DNA of 64,000 nt from Burkholderiales bacterium (GTDB taxonomy: Bacteria > Pseudomonadota > Gammaproteobacteria > Burkholderiales > JAEUOS01), in NCBI GenBank assembly GCA_016790695.1, contig JAEUOS010000074.1, forward strand, positions 1-64,000, read 5' to 3'. Shown one piece after another: positions 30,001-42,000 of this stretch. The notes under the pieces were generated by a model, which saw nothing but the letters and a program-made list of their open reading frames with translations, did no database searches and was not told the DNA's origin. Position 1 is the first letter of the stretch, and each line of letters starts with the position of its first letter. The translations under genes were made by a program, and so were the position numbers.

Positions 30001-33000
30001 CGTGACCAGTCCCGCCACGAGCGTCACGCTGGCGTTCGCCGGCGCCGAGATCGCGCTGGGCGAGACCTGGACGGTCGAGATCACGCAGGGCGGCATCACC
30101 ACCGTCTTCTCCGAGAGCGCGCGCTACAGCGCCGCGGCCGAGGGCGCCGTGGTGCTGGTCTCCGACCTCACCGGCACCGTGCTGGCGCCGGCGCTCTCGA
30201 TCGCCCACGTGAGCAGCTTCGCGCTCGATGCCGCCCGCCCGGTCGCGTTCATGGACAGCGTGCAGAGCACGCTCACGACCGGGCAGGTCTGGAGCATCGT
30301 GCTCGCCGCCGCCGGCATGCCGTCCCAGACCGTCAGCCTGACGGTCGGCAACACCTATTTCGGGCTGCCGGCCACCTCGCAGGAAAACGCGGCCGCGATC
30401 TTCGCGCGCATGATCAACGACAGCGGGCCGGTGTCGCTGTCGGCGGTTGCCGAAGGGCGCCAACTGGCGATCGTCAGCCGCGACGGCCGCGCATGGAGCG
30501 GCAGCTTCGCGATCGCGCCGGCGCCGGCGTCCGCGCCGACCGCCGTGGTTGCCGGCACCGCCGGGGCGACCACCGTCACCTTCGCCGGCACGCCGCACCC
30601 GCGCGAGGTCTGGACCCTGACCGTCGACACCCTCAAGGCCGACCTGTCCAACCGGCTCGCGGTCGCGATCGGCGAGACCTTCATCGTCGACGGCGAGCGC
30701 GTCGTCGCCGACGGCCCGGCCGCGCTGGCGCGCATCTTCGCCGCCCGGATCAACGACCCGCTGACCGGACTGGCCGGCTTCAAGGCGGTCGCCGCCGGCG
30801 ATGCGCTGGTGATCGTCAAGCGCAGCGGCGCCGGGTTCGCGGACTTCCCGACCAGCTTCCGCTTCACGCCGGCCGTCGACGGCACCGTCGACCTCTACGG
30901 CGTGGCCGAGGCACGCGGGGGCGCGGCCTCGCTCAAGCTGTCGGGCAAGCCGGTGGAAGGGGAGAAATGGACCCTGACCCTGGCCGGCGCGACGCCGTCG
31001 ACCTTCAGCTACTACGCGGTGCGCGAAGACACGCTCGCCAATGTCGCGCTGGCGCTCGCGGCGCTGGTCAACGCGGCGCCGGGCGCCGGCCACATCGCCT
31101 CGGTCGAGGGCGAGCGCCTGGTGCTGGTGTCGACCGCGGTCGACGCCGGCAGCGTGACCGCGAGCATCGCCGTGACCCCGGCGGACGATCGCGTCGGTGC
31201 CGGCAACAGCAACAACGTCTCGCTCGCGCCGCACACGGTGGCGCCGCGCGCCTGGACCGCCGTGCTCGCCGGGGCGCCGGTCGCCAACGAGGTGTGGCGG
31301 GTGAACCTGGGCGGTACGCCGTACGACTACACCGCGAGCGGGACCGAGTCGACCGCCGACATCGCCGCCGAACTCGCCAAGCGGATCAACGGCGCGAACA
31401 CCACCTACGCCGCGACCACCGAAGGCCGCACGCTGATCGTCTTCGGCGCCGGCGGCGGCGCCGCGCCGGTGGTGTCGTTCAAGATCGCGGGCAAGGACGA
31501 CATCCGCTTCGCCGCCAGCGGCGTCAACCTGGCCGGCGCCGCCGCGGCCGCGACGCTCGGCACCGCCGGCACGCTGCCGCCGGGCATCACCTACACGGTG
31601 CTGCTGCGCGTCGGCGACACCGGCACGCACTACACGGTCGTCACCGGGGCGAGCGACACCGCGGCGTCCGTCATCACCGCGCTGGCCGCCGCGATCAACG
31701 TCAACGCGCCGGACGACTTCACCGCGTACGCCGACGGCACGACGCTGCTGGTGGTCAATCGCGCGGGCACGGTGTTCGACCTCGCCAACCGCGCCTCGGA
31801 CGACGACGCGGCGCAGGCGAAGGTGGTCACGCTGGCCGCCGAGACGCTGTTCGCCGGCGAAGTGTGGACCGTGATGCTCGACGATTCGACCTTCGTCACC
31901 ACCCATTCCTACGTGGTGCGCGCCGGCGACACCCTCGCCGACGTCGCCCGCGAGCTCGCGCGCAACATCGTCGGCAGCGCCGTGGTGGCCTTCACGGCGA
32001 CCGCCACCGGCACCGCGAGCCTCGCGCGCCTGTACGTTGCCAACCTCGACGACGTCGACTTCTCGGCCAGCGTCGAGGTGACCCCGGTGGGCCAGGTGTC
32101 GATCATCGAGACGCGCAAGTTCAGCGAGCCCCAGGGCGGCAACCAGTACTTCTATCGCCCGGTCAACCTCAATACCCGCGTCGACGAATCGACCCAGGTC
32201 GACACGCTGAACGTCTCGAACGCCGGCAGCCCGGCCGACACCGTCGGGCTGCTCACCGCCGGCCAGCTGACCGGCCTCGGCATGGCGGGCGACACGGTGA
32301 TCGCGGGGCGCACGCTGCCGGGCGGCATCGTCTACCGCGACCTCGAGGTGCTGAACATCGCGCTGGGCAGCGGCAACGACACCTTCACCGTCGAGTCGAC
32401 CCACACCGGCGCGACCAACATCCATGCGGGCGCCGGCAACGACGTGGTCCACATCCAGGCCATCGACGGGCACACCACCGTCGACGGCCAGGCCGGCAAC
32501 GACCAGTTCCGCGTCGCCAGCAAGGCGGCGCCGAACCTCGCGGCGGTGGAGAACCGCCTCTACACGGTCCGCGCGCTGCTCACCGTGATCGGCGGCGCGG
32601 GCGACGACGGCCTGTTCGTCGACGACCGGGCCACCACGGCCGGCGGTTCCGGCATCCTCACCGGGTCGACGCTGACCGGCTACGGCATGCCGTCGGTCTC
32701 GGAGGTGCAGACCATCCGCGTCCAGGCCGCCGCCGGCACCTACATCCTGCGCATCGCCGACCGCAGCATCGATTCGCGCACCGCCTCGACGGTGATGGTC
32801 ACCCTGTCGGGCACGCCGATCGGCCCCGAGGCCGGCCTCGCGAACGGCGACACCTGGTCGGTCCTGATCGACGACCTGCCGCGCTACGACTACCGGGTGG
32901 CGAGCAGCAGCACCACCGTCGCCGACATCGCGCGCGAGCTCGCCACGCTCATCAACGCGCGCCTGGTGGACGGCGTCAAGCGCTTCGTCGCCGCCGCCGA

Positions 33001-36000
33001 CGGCGAGACGCTCATCATCGTCGATCCGGCCGGCAACGGCTTCCAGGCGCGGTTCGAGATCGTCACGCGCGCCACCGCGCCGGCCGCGGACGTCGACGCC
33101 GTCACCGGCGCCACCGCCGCCGTCGCGCTGTCGGGCACGCTCGTCACCGGCGATTCCTGGAACTTCACCGTCACGCGGCCGGCGTCGAATGCGGCGGGCA
33201 GCTACGCGATCGTGGTCGGCAACACCTACTCGATCGTCGAGGCCGGCGTCACCCGCGCGGTGACCGCGAGCAGCCGCGCCAACATCGCCGCCATCCTCGC
33301 GTCGAGGATCAACGAGGACGCCGGCCTGCCCAGCTACTTCGCCGCGGCCGTCGGCAATACCGTGGTCGTGACCGACCGCGCGGTCGTGCCGAGCGCACCG
33401 GCGATCACCCTGGCGATCCGTCTGGGCGGCGGCAGCAGCGTCGGCGGGTCGATCACGGTCGGCCGCGACACGACGACCTCGGTGGCGCTGACCGTCGGCG
33501 GCAGCGCGGTCACCGGCGAGGAATGGTTCGTGCGCCTCGGCGGCGTCGACTACGGCACGGTGGTGGTCGATCCCCTGGTCGAGGTGGCGCGGGGCCTCGC
33601 GGCGGCACTCAATGCGCTGCCCGGCGCGTACACGGCGACGGCGGCCGGCGCGACCCTCACCGTGCACTCGACCGGCGGCGCGTTCCGCGCCAGCGTGTCG
33701 CGCGCGAATGCCGACCAGGTCTTCGAGAGCGACTCGGCCGGCGGCAACGCGGCGCTCGCGCTCGCGGGCGCGCCCGCGCAGGGCGAAGCCTGGACGCTGC
33801 GGCTGAGCAGCGCCGGCGCGCCGCTGGCGGTGACCTTCACGGTCGATGCGGCGACCCAGATCGCCGGCGGCATCGCCGCCGACATCAGCGCGCGGTCGAC
33901 CCGCTACGTCGCCGCGGCCGAGGGGCGCACGCTGCTGATCGTCGACACGCAGGGCGCGGCATTCCCGGCCGCGCTCGCCGTGCAGTCGCGCGGTCCGGGC
34001 ACGGCGACGGGCGTGCCGGCGAATCCGGTGGCCGGCGCCAGCCTGACGCTTTCCGGGCCGGTGATCGTCGGCGAGCGCTGGCTGCTCGAGCTTCAGGTCG
34101 GCGCCGCGGCGACCGCGGTTGGTTACACGGTCCGCGCGGGCGACACGCTGGCGACGATCGCAAGCGGCCTCAGGGCGGCGTTCCAGGCGAGCGCCGATCC
34201 GGCGGCGCGCCGCTTCACCGCCAGCGCCGACGGCGCGACGCCGACCCTCGGGCTGGCGCTGAGCGGCGGTGCCACCTTCACGGCGGCGCTCAGCGTGCTG
34301 CCGGCCGGCGCTGCCAGCACCACCCAGCGTGCGGCGTCGACGGCGGTGTTCGACCTGGCCGGCACGCCGGTCACCAACGACCGCTGGATGGTCGTCATCG
34401 ACGGTGCGACCTACGCGGTGTCGGTCGATGCCACGGCGCAGACGCCGGCCGCGATCGCCGCGCGCCTGGCGGCGGCGATCAACGCCGGGGCGGCTGCCGG
34501 CTTCACCGCGTTCGTCAAGGGCAGCACGCTGTTCGTCACCGAGCGCGCGGGCGTCGCGTTCCAGTCGAGCGCGCTGGTCGCGCTGGCGACCGCGACCAGC
34601 GGCACGGTCGGCGCGCCGGCGACCGGCCGGGCGGTGACCGTCAGCCTCGGCGGCGAGGCGCAGACGGGCGAGCTGTGGCGCCTGCGCATCAACGGCACCG
34701 TCGTTCACGAGGTGCGGATCGGCAGCGTGCTCACCGTCGACGGGGCGGAGGTCCTGGTCGACACCGCGGCCGAGGCTGCCCTCGCGCTCGAGCGGCTGGT
34801 CAACGCGGCGGGCGGCGACCTGCTCGCGCGCGCGGTCGGCGCGAGCGTGGTCGTCGCGAGCAGGTCCGCGACCGATTTCACCGCCCAGTTCGAGCTGGTG
34901 CTCGCGCCCGCGGCGTCCGGGCTCGCGGTCAGCCTCGACGCCGCGCAGACCACGGCGATCGCCAGCCTGCGCGGCGCGCCGCGCGCCGGCGAGACCTGGA
35001 CCCTGCGCCTGGACGGCAGCCAGTCGGTGGCCGTCGCGTACGGCAGCACGGTCAATGCGGTGAGCGTGGCCACCCTGGCCGAGTTCGCCGACGCGCTCGC
35101 ATTCAAGGTCAACCAGATCGCCGGCTACACCGCGACCGTCAACGGCGCGCGCGACACCGTCACCATCACCGCCGCGGCCGGGCTCCTGGTCAACCCGGCG
35201 GGCACGGTCTCGCCCGATCGCCTGGCCGGCAGTGCGACGGTCGCCGGTGCCGGCGTCGCGACGGCCGTGCTCGCCGGCAACCCGCAGTCCGGCGAGACCT
35301 GGACGATCCGGCTCAACAACACGCCGACCGCGGTGGCGGTGGCCTACGATGAGCTGGTCGACGGGGTCACCGTGCGCACGCGCGAGCAGTTCGGCACGGC
35401 GCTGGCGTTCAAGATCAACGCCCTCGGCGGGTTCTTCGCCTTCGCCGCCGCCGGCGACGCCGGCCGCCTGGCCATCGTCTCCACCGGCGGCACGCTCGCC
35501 GACGTGGCCGCGGTGGTGAGCCGCGCCGGGGCGGTCGGGACCGTCGGCGCGCCGAGCGCACGCATCCTCACCCTGAGCGGCGCGCCGCTCGCGGACGCGG
35601 TCTGGCAGATCACCGTGCGCGGCAATACCGGCGCCGATCCGTACACCGCCAGCGTCACCGTCGGCAGCACCGTCGTGACCGCGGACGGCAACTATGTCGT
35701 CGACAGCACGGCGAAGATCGCCCGCAGGTTCGCCGAACTCATCAACGCCAATCGCGGCGCCGCCTATGCGGCGGTGGCGAGCGGCGAGCAGCTGGCGCTC
35801 GTGCGCCAGGACGGCCATGTCCTGGTCGATGGCGACATCAGCGGAATCAGCATCGTCGCCGGCGGATCGACCGCCGGCACGCCGACGGCCGGCGCCGGCG
35901 TCGCCAACGACGCCTGGACGCTCGCCGCGGTCGGCACGCCGACGGTCGGCGAAGTCTGGTCGGTGACCTTCGACGGGCTCACCCGCGAGCTCACGGTCGA

Positions 36001-39000
36001 GGCCGGCATGGGCCTCGCGGACGTGGTCGCGGGCCTGGCGGCGCGCATCGACGCGGCCAGCGGCTACTCGGCGATCGCCGAGGGCAACACGCTGGTGCTC
36101 GCGCGCAATGGCACGGCAGCGCCGGCCCCGGTGCTGACCGTGAGCCCGTACGGCATCGTCGCGTCCTGGCTCGCCACGGTGACGCTGTCGGCACCGGCGG
36201 CGGCACCGGCGGCCGGCCAGGTCTGGTCGTTCACCATCGGCGCGCGCACCGCGACCTACCAGGTGCTGAGCGGCGATGTCGGTGCCGGCAGCACGGCCGC
36301 GCTCGAGCGCATCGCCGCGCGTCTGGCGGCGTTCATCAATGCCAACAACGCGCCGGCCGGCAGCTTCGCCGGGTTCTCGGCGAGCGCGGCGGGGGCACGC
36401 ATCACCATCGCGAGCACGGTCGGTCCGCTCACCGGGGCGCTGGCGCCGACCGGCAGCGGTGCCGGCGTCTACACGGTGGCCGGGACCGCGGCCACGGTCG
36501 CGCGTGCGACCGTCGGCGCGGCGGCCGCGCGCGACGATGTCTGGAGCGCCACTCTCGAGACCGCATCCGGCAGCGTGTCGGTCTTCAGCCACCGCGCCGC
36601 CGGCACGAACCGGGCCGAGGTGGCATCCGGCCTGGCGGCCGCGATCAACGCCGGCGCGGCTGCCGGCTTCCTGGCGATCGCGGAAGGCGACGATCTGGTG
36701 GTCCTGCAGCAGATCGGCACCGCGTTCACCGTCCGCCTGAGCGTGGCGCCGGCCGCCGTGGCCGCGGTGTCGCGCAGCTTCGACGTGCTGGGCACGGTGA
36801 CCGCGTCCGATACCTGGCGCGTGGATCTGACCGTCGACAACGTGACCACGACCGTGCAGGTGAGCGGGGTCGCGAGTCTCGATGCACTCGTCGCGGGCCT
36901 GGCTGCGGCGATCGATGCCAAGCCCGGCTTCGTCGCATCGTCCGGCGTCGACGCCGCCACCGGCACGCGCCGGCTCGTCATCGCCACCGAGGGCGTGCAC
37001 GCCGGGCGTGCCTTCACCCTGTCGAGCAGCCAGCCGGCCGGCGCGATCGTCGAGACCGGCGCCACGACCAGCCGGCAGATCACGCTGTTCGGCCCGGCGG
37101 TCGCCGGCGACACCTGGCGCCTGGTGCTCGCGGTCGAGGGCGTCACCACCACCGTGTCCGCGCAGGTCACCGGCGACATGGCGGCGCTGGCCGGCGCGCT
37201 GGCCGCGCAGATCAACGGCCTGATCGGCACTCCCTACACGGCCCTGGCCACCGGCGCGACGCTGCGGATCACGACCGCGGGCGCCAATGCCGGGCGCGGG
37301 TTCTCGGCCGCGGTCGCGATCCCCGGGCCGGCGCCCGCGCGCACCTTCGCGGCCGTTTCCGCCAGCCTCGGCGCGTCCGCCACGCTGGGCGCGGCCCAGG
37401 GCGTGCCGGTGGTCGGCGAAACCTGGCGCGTGAGCGTGGGCGGCACCCCGTTCGAGCATGTGGTCGGCAACGGCGAGACGCTCGAGCAGGTGGTTGCGGC
37501 GCTGGCGCAGGAGATCGTCGACAACTCGGCGATCGCCGCGGCCGCGCGCGGCACCACGCTCGTGGTCGCGGGCGACGCGGTGTTCTCGCTGCCGTCGCGC
37601 GCCGCCGGCGCGGCGGCGGCGACCGCGCGCGACGGCGGCGTCGTCACGCTGCCGATCACGCCGGAGGCGGGCCAGACCGTGACCGTGCGCCTCGGATCGA
37701 GCACGCACGAGGTGACGGTGCGCGCGTCGGTGCCGCTCGCCGAAGTGGCTGCCGCGCTGGCGGCGCGCATCAACGCCAGGTTCGCCGGATTCCTCGCCAC
37801 CGCCGACGGCGCCAGCCTCGTCGTGGTCGACACCAACCCGGTGACCGCCAGCCCGCTGCCGTCGTTCTCGGTGTCGGCCGGCAGCGGCAGCGCCATGCGC
37901 ACGGTCGTCGCGCCCAACACGGTGCGCTTCGACCTCGCGGGCAGCGCGCGCCTGGGCGAGACCTGGCGCGTGACCGCCGGCGGCGTGACGTCGGCGTACG
38001 TGATCGAGTCGCCGGAAGCGATCGCCGAGCGTCTGGCCGCGGACATCAATGCGAACGCGCACCTCGTGCGTGCGACGCTTGCGGGCATCACCCTGGTCGC
38101 CGGCGAAGTCTGGGGGGTGAACGTCGACACCGGTGCCGGCATCGTGAGCGCGGGTTATGCGGTGACGTCCGGCGACAGCCTGGCGGACGTCATGGCGGGC
38201 CTGGCGCGCGCGCTCAATGCGGTGGCCGGCACCCGTTTCGTCGCGCGTGCGGACGGCGCCGCCAGCCTCGTGCTGGTATACCGGGGCGCGAACGTGCCCG
38301 GCATCGTCTTCACGCAGGGCGCGACCGAGCGGTTGCCGGCGGTTGCCGCCATCGCGAACGTCGTCGCGTCGTTCGAAGGCGGCAACCTGGTCGTCGTGCC
38401 GCTGGCCGGCGACCTGACCAGCCTCGGCGTCACCTATGCGCCGCGCAACGCCGTGACGCAGGGCGCGGCCGCGGCAGCGACGGTCACCGCGCTGCCGAGC
38501 ACGGTGCCGGTCGCCGGCGAGACCTGGTCGGTCGCGATCGGCGCGACCACCTACCGGCACGTGGTGCTGCGGAGCAACAACGTCACCCAGACCGCTGCCG
38601 ACGTGATGGCTGCGCTCGCAGCGCGCATCAACACCGGCCCGGTGCCGGGCCTGATCGCCGTCGGCGACGGCGGCGTCCTGGTGGTCGCACGTGCGGGGGC
38701 GTCCGCGCTGCCGGCGCCGGTGTTCACGGTGGCCCCTGCGGCCGGGATCACCGTCGACGCGCAGGTGCCGGACGCGCATGTCCTCACCTTCGCGCCGGCG
38801 GCGATGCTGGTCGAGGGCGAGACCTGGTACGTGCGCATCGCCGGCGCGGCGGAGACGGCCAGCTACAGCGTCGGCATTCCGGCGGCGGCCGCCATCGGCA
38901 ACGTGGTCGCCGCGCTCGCCGCCGCGATCAACGGCGACACCGCGCGCGGCTTCATGGCCAAGGCCAGAAGCCTGGCCGGACCCGTGCATCAGCTGGTCGT

Positions 39001-42000
39001 CGTCGATCCGGCGGGCGGCGCGGTCGGCGTGTCGCTCGCGATCGCGCGTGCCGACGGCAGCATCGTCGGCAATGCGCAGGTCGCAACGCCGGCGCCGGCC
39101 AGCCCCGCGGCCGGCGCCGCGTCGACGCAGGCGCGCAGCATCACGCTGGCGGGCGCGCCGACGGTCGGCGAAGCCTGGGGCGTCGAACTGTCCTTCGCGG
39201 GCATCAAGCGGACCTACGGCCACACGGTCGGCACGACGACGCCGTCGAGCACGGCGCCGCAGACGCTCGCGCAGATCGCGGCGGCGCTCGCCGCGGCGAT
39301 CAACGAGGACGCGAGCGGCGGCTTCACCGCGTTCGCCGACGGCGCCCGGCTGATCGTCGCCAGCCGCAGCGGCGACGCGTTCACGGTCCGCGCCGACGTG
39401 GCGGCGGTGCTGCGTCCGGCCGGTGCGGCCGAGGTGATCCGCGGCGTCGACGTCAGCGGCGCGGAGCGCGTGCCGGCGATCGACCTGCGCGTCGGCTACC
39501 TGGTCCGGGTCAGCTTCACGGCGCCGCTCGCGGCGCCGGTCGCCGGCGAGACCTGGCGCGTGACGGTCGGCATCGGCGGCACCAGCTACAGCGCGAGCAC
39601 GGTGGCGGCGGCGGGCGAGAACATCAACCGCATCGTCGAGCGACTGGCGACCCGCTTCGCCGCCGGCGTGCCGTTCGCGGCGCGCGCCAACGGCGCGATC
39701 CTCGAGATCGTCGCCGGCGCGAGCGCCGCGCCGACGGTTGCAGTCACGCGCCAGCCGGCGGGCGGGACCGTGGCTGCCGTCGGCACGGCGGCCGCGGTCA
39801 GCGGTGCGCCGGTCGTGGGCGCGATCTGGCGGCTGCAGCTCACCGTCGGCGGGACCGTCTCGACCTTCGAGCACAAGTTCACCGCGCTGCAGTCGTGGCA
39901 GCAGATCGCCGCCGCGTTCGCCGCGAAGATCAACGAGGCCGCGGCGACCGCCGGATCCGGGCTCGCCGGCCTGCTCGCCATCGCGACCGCGGAGGGCACG
40001 CTGTTCATCTCCGACGTCGCGCGGCGCAGCCTCGGCGCGTCGATGCAGCTGGTCACGGTGGCCGCCGCCGCGATCGACGGCGGCAGCGCCACCACCACCA
40101 TGGTCAGGCTGGTCGGCACGCCGCATCCGCACGAGACCTGGCGCCTGCGCGTCGGCACGCTGTTCTTCGACGTGCCGCTCGGCAGCAGCGTCGCCGGCGT
40201 CACCCTGGCCGGCATCGCCGACGATCTCGCGGACCAGCTCAACGCCGCCACCGCGGCCGCGCGCTACACCGCGCTTGCCGACGGCGCGCGCATCATCATC
40301 GTCGACCGCCAGGGCGGCGCCTTCGACACCCGCCTCGAGGTGGTCACCGCCGCCAGCAGCACGCCGACGAGCAACGTCAAGGCGAGCCGCATCGTGCGCG
40401 CCGAGGGCGTCGCCGACCTGCTGGTCGACGCGAGCCTGCCGGCGGTCGACGCCAACCCCGCCGACGGCATCGACGACCTCACCACGCGCCTGCGCGCGCT
40501 CTACGGCTTCGACGATCTCCTGGTCGACGAGACGCGCGGCACGGGCGAAGTCACCTACACGGTCACCTTCGTGCGCGACCAGGCCGGCGTCGACAAGGAG
40601 CCGATCCGCTGGGCCGAGACCGCATCGACCACCGGCCTCGTGCCCAGCCCCGACGCTTCGGTGGACGTGACCGTCGCCACGCTGCGCGACGGTGCCACGG
40701 TCAACGCCGCGGTCGGCAACCTGCAGACCGTGGCGATCAACCCGAACGTCACCGGGGGCGTGTTCACGCTCTGGTTCCGCATCGAGAACGCGCGCGGCGA
40801 GTTCGAGCTCCGGCAGACCGCCGACATCGCCTTCGACGCCTCCGCGCTCGACGTGTTCAAGGCCGTGAGCCCGATCCTCAACCCGAACGGCGCGACCATC
40901 GACATCGATCCGGCGTTCGATGCCGCGACGCGCACGCCCTCCAAGCCGTACACCGACAACGTCGCGGTGCGCAAGGTCGGCCGCGTCTACCTGATCACGT
41001 TCCAGGGCGAGCATCGGCAGCTCGCGCTCCACGACATCGACACGCGGCGGCTGACCACCGCCGAGGGCGGGGCCGGAACGCTGCGCGACGCGCTCTCGAC
41101 CACCGTGACCATCGGCCGCACCGACGGCGTGGCGAGCGTCGACGCGAGCGCGCCGCGCGCGACCACCGTCGACCTCGCGCAGTACGCCGGCAGCGTCGCC
41201 GACGGCCAGAAGTGGGTCATCGAGGTGTCGCTGCGCGGCATCGGCTCCACCCACGAAGTCACCGCCGTCGGCGGACAGTCGCGGCAGGCGCTGGCGACGC
41301 TGCTCGCCGAGGACATCAACCGCGATGCGGCCGACGTGTTCACCGCGGTCGCCGACGGCACGGTGGTGGTGATCGTCAACCGCGACGGCGGCGTCTTCCG
41401 CACCGGGCTCAAGGTCGGCGCGACCGATGTCGGAGCGCGCGCGGTCGACCGCACCACGCCGAGCGAGGCGGGGCTCAACCTCGCGGGCACGCCGACGCCG
41501 GGCGAGCTCTGGACCGTCACGCTCGACGACGGCGCGACCGCGCCCGCGGTGCTCGAGTACGCGGTGGCGGCCGGCGACGGCCTGGCGCAGGTCGCGGCCG
41601 GGCTGGCCCGGAAGATCAACGAGATCACGAGCGGCACCAACGCCGACTTCGCGGCCGCCGCCGAAGGCAGCGAGGTCGTGATCGTGCGGCGCGACGGCAC
41701 GCGCTTCGCGGCGACGCCCGCGATCGTCGCCGCCGGCCGTCCCCAGGCCGGCCAGGCCTGGGCGCTGACCCTGCAGAGCGCGACCAGCGGCGCCCTGTCG
41801 TTCACCCATGTCGCGGTCGCCGGCGACACCCACGCCAGCGTCGCCCGCGCGCTCGCCGAGCGCGTCAACGCGCTGGGCCGGCCGGAGTTTCGCGCCAGCG
41901 TCGACGGCGCCGTGCTCGCGATCGAGAACATCGCCGGCAACGTGTTCACCACGCGCTTCGTCTCGACCGCGCACGCGCTGGCCACCGCGCCGGCCGTGCC

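Noticed and set aside
24560-40370. Recent DNA-level amplification of the W-modules
   Set aside because: Adjacent units differ at many positions and vary in length, so the array is old and maintained at protein level.
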